Source of the DNA: Arthrobacter agilis
GTDB taxonomy: Bacteria > Actinomycetota > Actinomycetes > Actinomycetales > Micrococcaceae
DNA: 37,542 bases
Assembly: GCF_002953615.1 (NCBI RefSeq)
Contig: NZ_CP024915.1
Coordinates: 1,769,139 to 1,806,680 of the forward strand
Reading direction: 5' to 3'
Positions 9,353 to 16,940 of this stretch are shown piece after piece. The position numbers were made by a program, and so were the translations under genes. The first letter of the stretch is position 1. The number at the start of each line of letters is the position of its first letter. The notes beneath the pieces are model-generated. The model saw only the letters and a program-made list of their open reading frames with translations. It did no database searches and was not told the DNA's origin.

Positions 9353-9398
9353 GCGGGCGGGCACCCGGCGGGGCGGACCGGTGTCCGCACCCGCCCGC
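9353..9398. terminator. Two-tier hairpin between convergent genes
   Basis: Outer stem 9353-9361 with 9390-9398 (9 bp, GC only) and inner stem 9373-9378 with 9383-9388 (6 bp, 4-nt loop). It lies between the HAD gene and the convergent DUF503 gene and can serve both. No T-tract. Confidence 0.5.
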
Positions 9399-9407
9399 CT
9401 GCCGGCG

Positions 9408-9701
9408 TTAGTCCTCGCTGCTCAGGAGCCGCCGCCGGGCGCTCAGGAGCTCCACCTCCGGCCTCGCGGCGACGTATCGCTCCACGCGATCCAGCACGTC
9501 CACCAGGTGCTGCCGGTCGCCCCCGACCATGCCGACCCCGACGACGGCCCGGCGGTGCAGGTCCTGGTTCCCGACCTCGGCGACGGACACCTCGAACGTG
9601 CGGCGCAGGTCCGACACCAGCGGACGCACCACGGAGCGCTTGCCCTTCAGCGAATGCACGTCGCCGAGCAGGACGTCGAACTCGATGAACCCGATCCACA
9701 T
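9408..9701 (-). CDS. DUF503 family protein (YlxP-like)
   Basis: 97-residue protein of the DUF503/YlxP family. The family pattern is visible at the start (an aromatic-rich strand followed by SLKGKRSVVRPLVSDLRR) and in the middle as VAEVGNQDLHRRAVVGV. In many bacteria this gene sits between infB and rbfA and is linked loosely to ribosome biogenesis; here it stands apart from that cluster, downstream of a LacI-family regulator. It has a strong AAGGAGG ribosome site. The molecular function is unknown. Confidence 0.85.
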   Translation of the reverse strand: MWIGFIEFDVLLGDVHSLKGKRSVVRPLVSDLRRTFEVSVAEVGNQDLHRRAVVGVGMVGGDRQHLVDVLDRVERYVAARPEVELLSARRRLLSSED

Positions 9702-9733
9702 GGCGGTCCTCCTTGGGCTGGGCGCTACCCGGC

Positions 9734-10747
9734 CTAGGCCGAATCACGCCAGACGACGGTGGTCTCCAGGACCTGTACCGGACTCGGCAGCCCCCTGATC
9801 TGGGCCAGGACGAGCTCTGCGGCGGTGCTGCCGAGCAGGTCCGCGGGCTGCCTGACCGTGGACAGCTGCGGGCGGGTACGCAGCGCCCAGCTGCTGTCGT
9901 CGAAGCCCACGATCCCGACGTCGTCGGGCACTTTCCGTCCCGATTCCTGCAGGGCTGTCATGGCCCCCGCGGCGACGGCGTCGGACGCCGCGAAGACGCC
10001 GTCGATCTCGGGGCAGCGACGCAGCAGCTCCTGCATCCCCTCGAGGCCCGCCGCGTAGGTGTAGAGCGGGTACTCGACCACGAGCGAGGCGTCGAAGCGC
10101 CCGCCCAGGGCGTTCCGGAAACCGGTGAACCGGTCATGTCCCGAGTCCCGGTCCATCGCGCTGGCGATCATGCCGATCCGCTTGCGGCCCGTCTCCACGA
10201 GCCGCCGCGTGATCGCCTGGGCCGCCGCCGCGTTGTCGATGGCGACGTACGGGAGGTCGGGCGTGCCGGGGGGATGCCCCACGAAGGCCGCCGGCACACC
10301 GATATCCCGCACCGCCGACGCGATGGGGTCCGACGCCCGGGCGGAGACGATCACCGCACCGTCCACCAGCCCGCCCCGGAGATAGTCGGCGACCCTGCGG
10401 CTGTCCCGGTCCGAGTCGATGATGAGCGAGACGAGCTGGTAGTCGGCCTTCGAGAGCACGGCGTTGGCGCCGAGGAGGATGGAGCCGATGTTCGGGTCCT
10501 CGAACAGGAGCGAGTGCGGCTCGTGGATGATCAGGGCGATCGCTCGGGATTCCTGGGTCACGAGGTTCCTCGCGGCCGAATTGCGCACGTATCCCACCTG
10601 GGCGATGGCTTCCTCGACGGCTGTCCGCGCCTCGTCCGACACGTAGCGTTCGCCGTTGACGACCCGGGAGACGGTGCCCCGGGAGAGCCCCGCGGCGCTC
10701 GCGACGTCGTTGATCGTCGCCCGGCGGTTACGGGTGCGAGGGGGCAT
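9734..10747 (-). CDS. LacI/GalR-family transcriptional regulator
   Basis: 337-residue sugar-responsive repressor. The N-terminal helix-turn-helix is TINDVASAAGLSRGTVSRVV (residues 11-30) with the hinge YVRNSAARNL, followed by a periplasmic-binding-protein-like ligand domain with GVFAASDAVAAGAM and GIVGFDDSSWA typical of the family. The ATG at 10747 is six bases from the -10 hexamer TACAGT on the minus strand, so it is probably leaderless. DUF503 follows after 32 bp. No sugar gene is adjacent. The nearest candidate targets are the two LacI-type operators at 16815 and 16861 in front of the beta-galactosidase operon, but this pairing is inference. Confidence 0.92.
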   Translation of the reverse strand: MPPRTRNRRATINDVASAAGLSRGTVSRVVNGERYVSDEARTAVEEAIAQVGYVRNSAARNLVTQESRAIALIIHEPHSLLFEDPNIGSILLGANAVLSKADYQLVSLIIDSDRDSRRVADYLRGGLVDGAVIVSARASDPIASAVRDIGVPAAFVGHPPGTPDLPYVAIDNAAAAQAITRRLVETGRKRIGMIASAMDRDSGHDRFTGFRNALGGRFDASLVVEYPLYTYAAGLEGMQELLRRCPEIDGVFAASDAVAAGAMTALQESGRKVPDDVGIVGFDDSSWALRTRPQLSTVRQPADLLGSTAAELVLAQIRGLPSPVQVLETTVVWRDSA

Positions 10748-10753
10748 ATCTGT

Positions 10754-10759
10754 ACTGTA
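10754..10759 (-). promoter_or_regulatory. -10 box of a probable leaderless lacI-type promoter
   Basis: Minus-strand TACAGT ends six bases before the ATG of the LacI-family gene, the spacing expected for transcription starting at the start codon. The -35 region is poor. Confidence 0.5.
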
Positions 10760-10913
10760 GCCGAGCCTCTCCGGGCCATCGGCGCGGAAAGGGCGTAGGG
10801 TGAAGGCAGTTGTCTAGAAGAAGGCGGCTGCCCCCGGTTCTTCTCTTCGTTCCCCCGGTGCTACCGCCGGGCACGCAACAGCAGAGCACCATCCCCGATA
10901 GGGGGAGTGCATC

Positions 10914-11027
10914 ATGAGCAACCACGAAGCCCTTCTTCCACAGCCGCTCGCAGGCGGTGCAGCATCCCGACCTGCGCCCACGTCAAGTCCACGCCCCGGC
11001 ATGCGCCGCGCTGTCCTGACGACGTAA
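10914..11027 (+). CDS. Possible 37-residue small protein
   Basis: This short frame lies in the 436-bp gap between the divergent LacI-family gene and the gene at 11184. It has an unusually good ribosome site (GGGGGAG, 6 bases before ATG). The product is Pro/Ala/Arg-rich, begins MSNHEALLPQP and ends RRAVLTT, with no recognised domain or membrane segment. It could be a leader peptide or a real small protein. The remainder of the gap (10760-10913 and 11028-11183) contains no other feature I can support. Confidence 0.35.
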   Translation: MSNHEALLPQPLAGGAASRPAPTSSPRPGMRRAVLTT

Positions 11028-11183
11028 CCCCTTCCCGCGGGCTCTTCAGCGCCCTGACGCGGTGACTGCGCACCTCGCACTCCCGCACCCGATCGCTCCC
11101 GAGCACATCACGCTCGAGCGGTCCCCTCCGCCGGCCCATCCTTCACCGGCACTGCTCTCCAGACACTGCAAAGGATCACCACC

Positions 11184-11540
11184 ATGACGCAGCACATCGA
11201 AGAATTCCTCCAGGAATGCACCACCGTCACCGCCGACGGCACCCTCGCATCCCTCGACGAGGTCGAGGGCCTCTACCTCTACTGGTCCTCCCTGCGAGCC
11301 GTGGCCACCTCGGACGGGACGGACGAAGCGGACCCGACGGACACCAGTGCCGTCCTCGACGCCCTCCGGTCCCGCGGAGTGGAACCGGCCCAGCGCGACG
11401 GCGTAGATTATCTCGAAGGGCTCGTCCTCACCGGCCCGGTGATGACCGACTTCATCCTGTCCTGCGACTTCACCGGCGCCTGGGGCCACCCGGACGTCCG
11501 GGAGCTGGAGCCGGCGGGAGACGTCGCCGCAGCGTCGTAA
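11184..11540 (+). CDS. Hypothetical acidic protein, 118 residues
   Basis: I do not recognise a family. The product is small, acidic and soluble, rich in Asp, Glu and Thr, with a single Trp-containing segment LYLYWSSLRAV in the first third and the segment DFILSCDFTGAWGHPDV near the C-terminus. There is no signal peptide or membrane helix. AAAGGA precedes the ATG by about 9 bases, and codon third positions are GC-rich like the neighbours, supporting a real gene. The deacylase gene follows after 16 bp, so the two are probably co-transcribed. Confidence 0.6.
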   Translation: MTQHIEEFLQECTTVTADGTLASLDEVEGLYLYWSSLRAVATSDGTDEADPTDTSAVLDALRSRGVEPAQRDGVDYLEGLVLTGPVMTDFILSCDFTGAWGHPDVRELEPAGDVAAAS

Positions 11541-11556
11541 CACCCGAGGAGGTGCC

Positions 11557-12051
11557 GTGGGCAGGAAGGTCGCAGGGTCCCGCAGCACCCCCGCACTAGC
11601 CGCCCTCACCGCGGCCGGCATCCCCTTCACCGCCCGGCCCTACCAGCACGACGAGGGCGTCTCCTCCTACGGGCTGGAAGCCGCCGCCGCACTGGGAGTC
11701 CCACCCGAGCGCGTGTTCAAGACGCTCATGACGAGCGTCGACGGCACTCTCGTCGCCGCGGTCGTGCCCGTCAGCGGATCCCTGGACCTCAAGGCGCTGG
11801 CCGTCGCGCTCGGCAAGCGGAAGGCCGCGATGGCCGATCCCGCACTGGCCCAGCGGCGGACGGGCTACGTGCTGGGCGGCATCTCCCCCATCGGGCAGCG
11901 GCAGCCCTCCCCTGTCGTGATCGACCGGTCGGCCCACGACCATCCGACGGTGTTCGTGTCCGGGGGCCAGCGCGGCTTGGACATCGAGCTGGCGCCCGCC
12001 GATCTCATGTCCGCCACGAACGCCCTCTCGGCACCCATCGCAGGACCCTAG
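11557..12051 (+). CDS. ybaK: Cys-tRNA(Pro)/Cys-tRNA(Cys) deacylase, YbaK/EbsC family
   Basis: 164-residue trans-editing enzyme that hydrolyses misacylated aminoacyl-tRNA, classically Cys-tRNA(Pro). Family features are the N-terminal YxHD-like YQHDEGVSSYGLEAA, the conserved Lys in RVFKTLM (near residue 55), VAAVVPVSGSLDLKALA, GYVLGGISPIG and the C-terminal VSGGQRGLDIELAPADL. The start is GTG at 11557 with GAGGAGG a few bases upstream. It lies close behind the hypothetical gene at 11184 and is convergent with phzF. Confidence 0.92.
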   Translation: MGRKVAGSRSTPALAALTAAGIPFTARPYQHDEGVSSYGLEAAAALGVPPERVFKTLMTSVDGTLVAAVVPVSGSLDLKALAVALGKRKAAMADPALAQRRTGYVLGGISPIGQRQPSPVVIDRSAHDHPTVFVSGGQRGLDIELAPADLMSATNALSAPIAGP

Positions 12052-12072
12052 CGCGCAGATCTCCGTGCGCTC

Positions 12073-12909
12073 CTATGCGCCGATCGACACGGCTCCGCCC
12101 GAGACCGTCACGCCGCCCGTGCGGGGTATGCCGACGGTGATGACGGAGGGACGGCCGACGTCGGCTCCCTGGTGCACAGTGAGGGTCGCCGGCGGCGTGA
12201 CCTCGCCCCGTGCCCGCAGGTAGGCGCCCAGGGATGCCGCCGCGGACCCGGTCGCAGGGTCCTCGCGGATCCCGCCGGGAGGGAACGGATTGCGGGCCTC
12301 GAAGACCGCGGGACCGAGCCGGTGCACGACGGCGACGGTCGCATTCCATCCCTGCGTGGCCATCAGCCGCCTGAGCCCGTCGTAGTCGTAGTCGAGGCTC
12401 CTCAGGACGGCGGCATTGCGCACGGGCACGATCGGATGGATGTTCCCCGCGAAGGACAGCATCACGGGCAGGTCAGGGGCCAGGTCGTCCTCGCCCAGGC
12501 GCAGGTGGCGCAGCAGGTCCGTGCGGACGGCGGGCGCGATGACCTCGACCCGCGGCTCGACCGTCACGAGGGACGCGACGAACCGGCCGGACACGTTCCT
12601 GCTGTCGACGCCGAGCGGGCCGACCGGCGTCGACAGGAGCAGGGTCCCTGCCCCCTCGCGGTCCGCGATCGCGACTCCCGTGGCGATCGTCGCGTGGCCG
12701 CAGAACGGGATCTCGGCCTCGGGTGCGAAGTAGCGGATCGTGGCCGCGCCGCCGGACCGCTCCGAGATGAAGGCGCTTTCCGCATAGCCCAGGCGGGCGG
12801 CGATGGCCTGCATCTCCCCGGCCGTCAGGCCGTCGGCGTCGAGGACCACCCCGGCCGGGTTCCCGCCGTCGGCGCGGTCGGTGAAGGCTGCGTAGCGGAG
12901 GATCTCCAT
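12073..12909 (-). CDS. PhzF-family isomerase/epimerase
   Basis: 278-residue protein with the diaminopimelate-epimerase-like fold. It shows GNPAGV (16-21), the catalytic-position Glu44 in AESAF, FCGHAT (69-74) and DPATGSAA (217-224), all hallmarks of the PhzF family. PhzF itself isomerises a phenazine precursor, but most relatives outside phenazine clusters have unknown substrates, and no other phenazine gene is here. The ATG at 12909 follows a minus-strand TAGCAT by six bases, so it is likely leaderless. The APC transporter gene ends 31 bp upstream on the same strand. Confidence 0.88.
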   Translation of the reverse strand: MEILRYAAFTDRADGGNPAGVVLDADGLTAGEMQAIAARLGYAESAFISERSGGAATIRYFAPEAEIPFCGHATIATGVAIADREGAGTLLLSTPVGPLGVDSRNVSGRFVASLVTVEPRVEVIAPAVRTDLLRHLRLGEDDLAPDLPVMLSFAGNIHPIVPVRNAAVLRSLDYDYDGLRRLMATQGWNATVAVVHRLGPAVFEARNPFPPGGIREDPATGSAAASLGAYLRARGEVTPPATLTVHQGADVGRPSVITVGIPRTGGVTVSGGAVSIGA

Positions 12910-12915
12910 GCTGCG

Positions 12916-12944
12916 ATGCTACTGGCAGCCGGGCGCTGCTTCAG
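12916..12944 (-). promoter_or_regulatory. Probable leaderless promoter of phzF
   Basis: Minus-strand -35 CTGAAG (12944-12939), a 17-bp spacer and -10 TAGCAT (12921-12916), six bases before the ATG. The -35 overlaps the stop codon of the APC transporter gene. Confidence 0.5.
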
Positions 12945-14395
12945 CCGTCGACCGCCGTCGGGTCGCCCGCTTCGGTATTGGTCCTGCGGTTGATCAGCCA
13001 GGTCACGAGCCAGAGCACGACGCCGATCGCCATGAGGCTGCCGGCGATCTGGTACTGGACGACGTCGCGCCCCACCCACGGACCGGCGAGGAAGGCGCAC
13101 AGGAGTGCCGCCACGACGGGAAGCGGGCCCGGGGACGTGAAGAACACCTTCCGATTGACGTCCCGCTTGCGGCGCAGGACCACGCAGGCCACGTTCACGA
13201 TGGTGAACACGCACAGGAGCAGGAACGCCGTGGTGCCCGAGAGGTTCGCGACGATGTTGCTGTCGGGATCGCTGGTCACGTAGAGGATCAGACCGAGGGC
13301 CAGGACGGTCGAGAAGGCGATACCGGCCCAGGGCGTGCAGCGCACGGGCAGGACCTTGGCGAGCGGACGGGGCAGGACGTCCTGCCGTGCCATCCCGTAG
13401 ATCAGGCGGCTCGCCATGAGCATGTTGATCAGGGCCGTATTGGCGACCGCGAAGACGGCGAGGAAGGGGAAGATCCTGTCGATCGGGAAATCGGGCGAAC
13501 CCTTGTGCACCACCTCGAGCAGGGCCGCTCCCTCGGCCTCCCGGATGCCCTCCAGTTCGGTGGGGCTGAGCACCGTGACCACGGAGATCGCCACCAGCAT
13601 GTAGAAGATGACGGCGATGCCGAGGCCGGTCAGCATGGTCCGGGGGAAAATGCGCTCGGGGTTCTGGGTCTCCTCGACCATGTTCACGGAGTCCTCGAAG
13701 CCCACCATGGCGAAGAACGCGATGGACGTCGCGGCCGTCACCGCGAGGAACATGCCCTTGTCCTGGTAGTCGGTGAAGACGAAGATCTCACCGACGTTGC
13801 CGTTGCCCTGCGCCATCGCGAGGAACCCGACACCGATCACGATGCACAGTGCGGCCACCTCCACGAGGGTCAGCACGACGTTGAACTTGACGCTCTCGCC
13901 GACCCCGCGGAGGTTGATCACGGCCAGGAGGACCATGAAGCCGAGCGCGACGGCGGTGATCACACCCTGGCCCGGCATGTCCAGCCAGCCGTTGATCTCG
14001 AGTCCGCCGAAGAAGTTCTGGGCGAGCACGTTCGCGGACGTGGCGGCGCTGGTGATGCCCGAGCAGACGACGGCGAACGCCACCAGGAAGGTCACGAAGT
14101 GGATGCCGAACGCCTTGTGGGTGTAGAGCGCGGCCCCCGCGGCCTGGGGGTACTGCGTCACGAGTTCGAGATAGGAGAACGCGGTCAGCGTCGCCACGAT
14201 GAAGGCGAGCAGGAACGGCAGCCAGACCAGGCCGCCGACCGTGCCGGCCATGGTGCCCGTCACGGCGTAGACGCCGGCCCCGAGGATGTCCCCGACGATG
14301 AACAGGAGGAGCAGTTTGGGTCCGAGGACCCGCTTCAGCTCCGGTTCCCCGGTGGTGGCGGGTGCGTCGGACACGTGCTCGGCAGAAGTACTCAT
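12941..14395 (-). CDS. APC-family amino acid permease
   Basis: 484-residue integral membrane transporter of the amino acid-polyamine-organocation superfamily, with about 12 hydrophobic helices. The first helix carries the substrate-binding glycine motif GDILGAGVYAVTG. Helix 3 is preceded by TAFSYLELVTQYPQAAGAA, and helix 6 has the GFEDSVNMVEE segment seen in the YhdG/CAT-like branch. A GGGGAGG ribosome site precedes ATG 14395. It probably exchanges or imports an amino acid or amine across the cytoplasmic membrane with protons; the substrate is not determinable. It is divergent from the VOC gene. Confidence 0.88.
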   Translation of the reverse strand: MSTSAEHVSDAPATTGEPELKRVLGPKLLLLFIVGDILGAGVYAVTGTMAGTVGGLVWLPFLLAFIVATLTAFSYLELVTQYPQAAGAALYTHKAFGIHFVTFLVAFAVVCSGITSAATSANVLAQNFFGGLEINGWLDMPGQGVITAVALGFMVLLAVINLRGVGESVKFNVVLTLVEVAALCIVIGVGFLAMAQGNGNVGEIFVFTDYQDKGMFLAVTAATSIAFFAMVGFEDSVNMVEETQNPERIFPRTMLTGLGIAVIFYMLVAISVVTVLSPTELEGIREAEGAALLEVVHKGSPDFPIDRIFPFLAVFAVANTALINMLMASRLIYGMARQDVLPRPLAKVLPVRCTPWAGIAFSTVLALGLILYVTSDPDSNIVANLSGTTAFLLLCVFTIVNVACVVLRRKRDVNRKVFFTSPGPLPVVAALLCAFLAGPWVGRDVVQYQIAGSLMAIGVVLWLVTWLINRRTNTEAGDPTAVDG

Positions 14396-14519
14396 GGTCG
14401 GCCTCCCCTGTGGTTTTCCACCTCACTGTGGCCCTGATCAGCCTGCTTAGCAAGGGGTGCGCACGAGAAATCCGCGGGCGTGGAGAGGACCGCCGTCGCG
14501 CCCCTGCCGTGGTACCCCT

Positions 14520-14540
14520 TGCCGGATCGACCGTCCGGCA
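14520..14540. promoter_or_regulatory. Inverted repeat in the APC/VOC divergent gap
   Basis: TGCCGGA and TCCGGCA form a perfect 7-bp inverted repeat with a 7-bp spacer, in the 224-bp space between the divergent APC transporter and VOC genes. It could be an operator; no regulator gene is adjacent. Confidence 0.4.
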
Positions 14541-14619
14541 CAGATGATTTCCCGAGCTACCGTCCGTCTCAGAGGTACCAAGGGCCCAGCAGGGCCACCA
14601 CAGGAACAGGAGAGCGGCC

Positions 14620-15066
14620 ATGTCCACCAACGTCTTCATCAACCTCCCCGTCAGTGATCTCGCGACGTCGAAGGAGTTCTACACCAGCTTCGGCTGGACG
14701 CTCGACCCCAACTTCTCCAACGACGACGCCGGGGCCGTCACCATCAGCGACACCATCTACCTGATGATCCTCGGGCACCATCACTGGGCGCAGTTCACGG
14801 ACAAGCCGGTCGCCGACACCCGCACCACCTCGGCCGTCATCAACGCCCTCAGTGTCGAGGACCCGGCCGAGATCGACACCCTCGTGGACAGGGCCCTCGC
14901 GGCCGGCGCCACCGAGGGCAAGGCCCAGGATCTCGGGTTCATGCGCTCGCGCTCCTTCGCGGACCCGGACGGCCACAACTGGGAGATCATGTGGATGGAC
15001 CCCATCGCCCGGACCGGCGACTGGGAAGCCGTCCAGGCCAAGTACGGGGAGCAGCAGCCGGCATGA
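14620..15066 (+). CDS. VOC-family (glyoxalase/bleomycin-resistance-like) protein
   Basis: 148-residue protein of the vicinal oxygen chelate fold. It has the opening NLPVSDLATSKEFYTSFGW, the central aromatic strands and the closing SFADPDGHNWEIMWMD with a metal-position Glu. It resembles the small VOC proteins annotated as lactoylglutathione-lyase-like, whose substrates are mostly unknown. AGGAG sits about 8 bases before ATG. Its stop overlaps the start of the following MDMPI-type gene (ATGA), so the two are translationally coupled. Confidence 0.87.
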   Translation: MSTNVFINLPVSDLATSKEFYTSFGWTLDPNFSNDDAGAVTISDTIYLMILGHHHWAQFTDKPVADTRTTSAVINALSVEDPAEIDTLVDRALAAGATEGKAQDLGFMRSRSFADPDGHNWEIMWMDPIARTGDWEAVQAKYGEQQPA

Positions 15067-15767
15067 CGCCGGGCCTCGGGCCGGCACGACGACGCGCGGC
15101 CTCCGGCACCGGCGGCCGCGCGGTCGTGACTGCCGGTGACGCGCTGTGGGACCTGGCCCATGCGGAGCGTGCGTCCCTTGCGGACGACCTCGCCGCGCTC
15201 TCCCCGGAGCAGTGGGACCTGCCCACCCTCTGCGGCGAGTGGAGCGTCGAGGAGGTGACGGCGCATCTCTCGGCGGCAGCCTCCGTCGGTGGCCGGATGT
15301 GGATCAGGAGCATGCTCCTCGCGGGCTTCCGCCCTGCCGTTCACAACCGGCGCAGGCTGTCCGAGCACCGCGGCCCCACCGCCGCGGCGACGCTGGACCG
15401 GTTCCGCGCCGTGGTCAACCTGTCCATCGCACCGTCGCCGCACCTGCCGGCATACCTCGGGGAGATCGTGGTGCACGCCCAGGACATCCGGCGGCCGCTG
15501 GGCATCGCCACGCAGCCCGGCGTCGACGCCCTGCTGCCGGTGGCGGAGTTCTTCGTCGCGAGGAACTTCACCGTCCCGAGTCGCCGTGTCGCCTCCGGCC
15601 TGCGGCTGGAGGCGACCGACGCCCCCTTCGCGTCCGGCGAGGGGCCCGAGGTCCGTGGAAGCCTGCTCGCCCTCGTGATGTGCCTCGCCGGACGCCCGGC
15701 GTATCTCGCCGACCTGTCGGGGCCAGGGGTGCCGGTCCTGCGGTCGAGGATCACCGGCGGGGCCTGA
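15063..15767 (+). CDS. Maleylpyruvate isomerase-family (mycothiol-dependent type) protein
   Basis: 234-residue DinB-like four-helix protein of the MDMPI_N/TIGR03083 group found in mycothiol-producing actinobacteria. The segments DDLAALSPEQWDLPTLCGEWSV and the His of EEVTAHL, plus the Glu and His of GEIVVHAQDIRRPLG, supply the expected metal ligands. The ATG at 15063 overlaps the VOC stop by four bases; GTG 15126 is an alternative start giving a product nearer the usual N-terminus. Activity could be a mycothiol-dependent isomerisation or transferase step; this is family inference. The pair with the VOC gene suggests a small detoxification unit. Confidence 0.8.
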   Translation: MTPGLGPARRRAASGTGGRAVVTAGDALWDLAHAERASLADDLAALSPEQWDLPTLCGEWSVEEVTAHLSAAASVGGRMWIRSMLLAGFRPAVHNRRRLSEHRGPTAAATLDRFRAVVNLSIAPSPHLPAYLGEIVVHAQDIRRPLGIATQPGVDALLPVAEFFVARNFTVPSRRVASGLRLEATDAPFASGEGPEVRGSLLALVMCLAGRPAYLADLSGPGVPVLRSRITGGA

Positions 15768-15783
15768 CCCCGGCAGGACGGTG

Positions 15784-16638
15784 TCAGAGCGCGTCGGCGA
15801 GCCAGTCCTGCACCACGGGGATGTCCACGCGCTGGTAGCCGCCGAGGTAGCGGCAGTTCGCGGTGTAGGTGTAGCTCGTGACGGCCACGATGTAGTCACC
15901 GTGGAAGACGGGTCCGCCTGAGTCACCGAAGCAGGTGCCGCCTCCGCCGCGGTTGTCGTTCGGGTTGCCCTGCAACTGCAGGATCTGCGGCGTCAGCTTC
16001 TGGCCCGGCGATGTGGTGTTCCGACGGATCAGCGGGTAGGACATGGGCTGGGGCTTCTGCGGGCCGGCCTCCGGCTTGCGCACCTCCGTGCCGTAGCCGA
16101 CGACCTCGAAGAGGGTCCGGTTGAGCGCGGGCGACGCGAACTGGTCGAGGTACCCGACCGGCGCAATAGTCGCCGGTTCGATATCGGTGACCGGCTCGTC
16201 GAGGACGATGAGGCCGACGTCGTTCCAGTTGTCGACATCCGTGAAGTCCGAGTACCCGGGATGGGTGGCAGCGGTGCCCGACAGGTAGCCGGCGCCGGTG
16301 ATCTCCGCGTCCGTGTATCCCACCGACGGGTCCGCTGCGTCAGGGAACGGTGCGGGCGGCGCCACAGCCACCACGGAGTCGAAGGTGACCAGGGTGCTTC
16401 CCACTGTCCCGTCGGTGCAGTGCGCCGCGGTCAGGAGGACGGTCGGCTCGATCAGGGTCGCCGAGCAACGGTACCGGCCGCCATCGTCACCGTAGGCGAG
16501 GATCAGCCCCACATTCGGGTGCTCCTCGCCGTCCGGCTGCCCCCCGGTGATGGCCGACGCGGGGGACGCGCCGGCGACGGACAGGGCGACCGCCGTGGCG
16601 GCGAGCAGGGCGGAGCTACGGAGAAAACGTCTCATCAT
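15784..16638 (-). CDS. Secreted chymotrypsin-fold serine protease (S1 family)
   Basis: 284-residue secreted protease. The signal peptide ends ASPASA at residue 29, immediately followed by ITGG, the equivalent of the activated trypsin N-terminus, so there seems to be no propeptide. The catalytic triad is His73 in LTAAHC, Asp140 in WNDVGL and Ser240 in GDSGGP. The residue six before the Ser, which sets trypsin specificity, is Gly234 rather than Asp, so cleavage after Lys/Arg is not expected. The start is ATG 16638 with GGGAAGG upstream; the frame continues further upstream without support. It is convergent with the MDMPI-type gene and divergent from the beta-galactosidase operon. Confidence 0.9.
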   Translation of the reverse strand: MMRRFLRSSALLAATAVALSVAGASPASAITGGQPDGEEHPNVGLILAYGDDGGRYRCSATLIEPTVLLTAAHCTDGTVGSTLVTFDSVVAVAPPAPFPDAADPSVGYTDAEITGAGYLSGTAATHPGYSDFTDVDNWNDVGLIVLDEPVTDIEPATIAPVGYLDQFASPALNRTLFEVVGYGTEVRKPEAGPQKPQPMSYPLIRRNTTSPGQKLTPQILQLQGNPNDNRGGGGTCFGDSGGPVFHGDYIVAVTSYTYTANCRYLGGYQRVDIPVVQDWLADAL

Positions 16639-16786
16639 CGAAACCTTCCCAGGAAGAAGAGTGGTTCGAGAACGGTACAACTCCACGGTGGCCGAGAGCC
16701 ATACTCCCGCTGCTGCGGAGGTCCAGGGCGGACGTCGCCGCGCAGGCAGGGATGTACTGGCTGAAGGGACGGAGCATGGGTCGCCG

Positions 16787-16815
16787 TTGACAGCCGATGT
16801 GACCGCAGTTACTCT
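16787..16815 (+). promoter_or_regulatory. Promoter of the GH42 beta-galactosidase operon
   Basis: Consensus -35 TTGACA (16787-16792), a 17-bp spacer and -10 TACTCT (16810-16815). The predicted start near 16822 lies inside the first LacI-type operator. The leader is about 120 bases. The 302-bp gap 16639-16940 otherwise holds only the operators and the unlocated protease promoter. Confidence 0.8.
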
Positions 16816-16828
16816 GGGAACGTTCACA
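16815..16828 (+). promoter_or_regulatory. LacI-family operator 1
   Basis: TGGGAACGTTCACA, a near-palindrome with the central CG typical of LacI/GalR operators. It overlaps the last base of the -10 box and the predicted transcription start. Confidence 0.75.
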
Positions 16829-16860
16829 GATTCTCGATGGAGAGCTCGGCCGCCCAATTC

Positions 16861-16874
16861 TGGGAGCGTTCACA
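16861..16874 (+). promoter_or_regulatory. LacI-family operator 2
   Basis: TGGGAGCGTTCACA, identical to operator 1 except for one base, 46 bp further downstream. The shared sequence extends to 17 bases (16814-16830 versus 16860-16876). It lies in the leader, so it would act as a roadblock or a second dimer site. Confidence 0.75.
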
Positions 16875-16940
16875 GAACGCCGCTCGTCTTCTCCCTCACG
16901 CAGTCGCAGGGATTCGGCACACCCCCACCGAGGAGCAGGC

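Noticed and set aside
12052-12068. Possible hairpin between convergent ybaK and phzF
   Set aside because: Only five base pairs around a long loop; too weak to call a terminator.
12073-12909. PhzF as evidence of phenazine biosynthesis
   Set aside because: No other phz gene is nearby, and PhzF-fold proteins are widespread with other roles.
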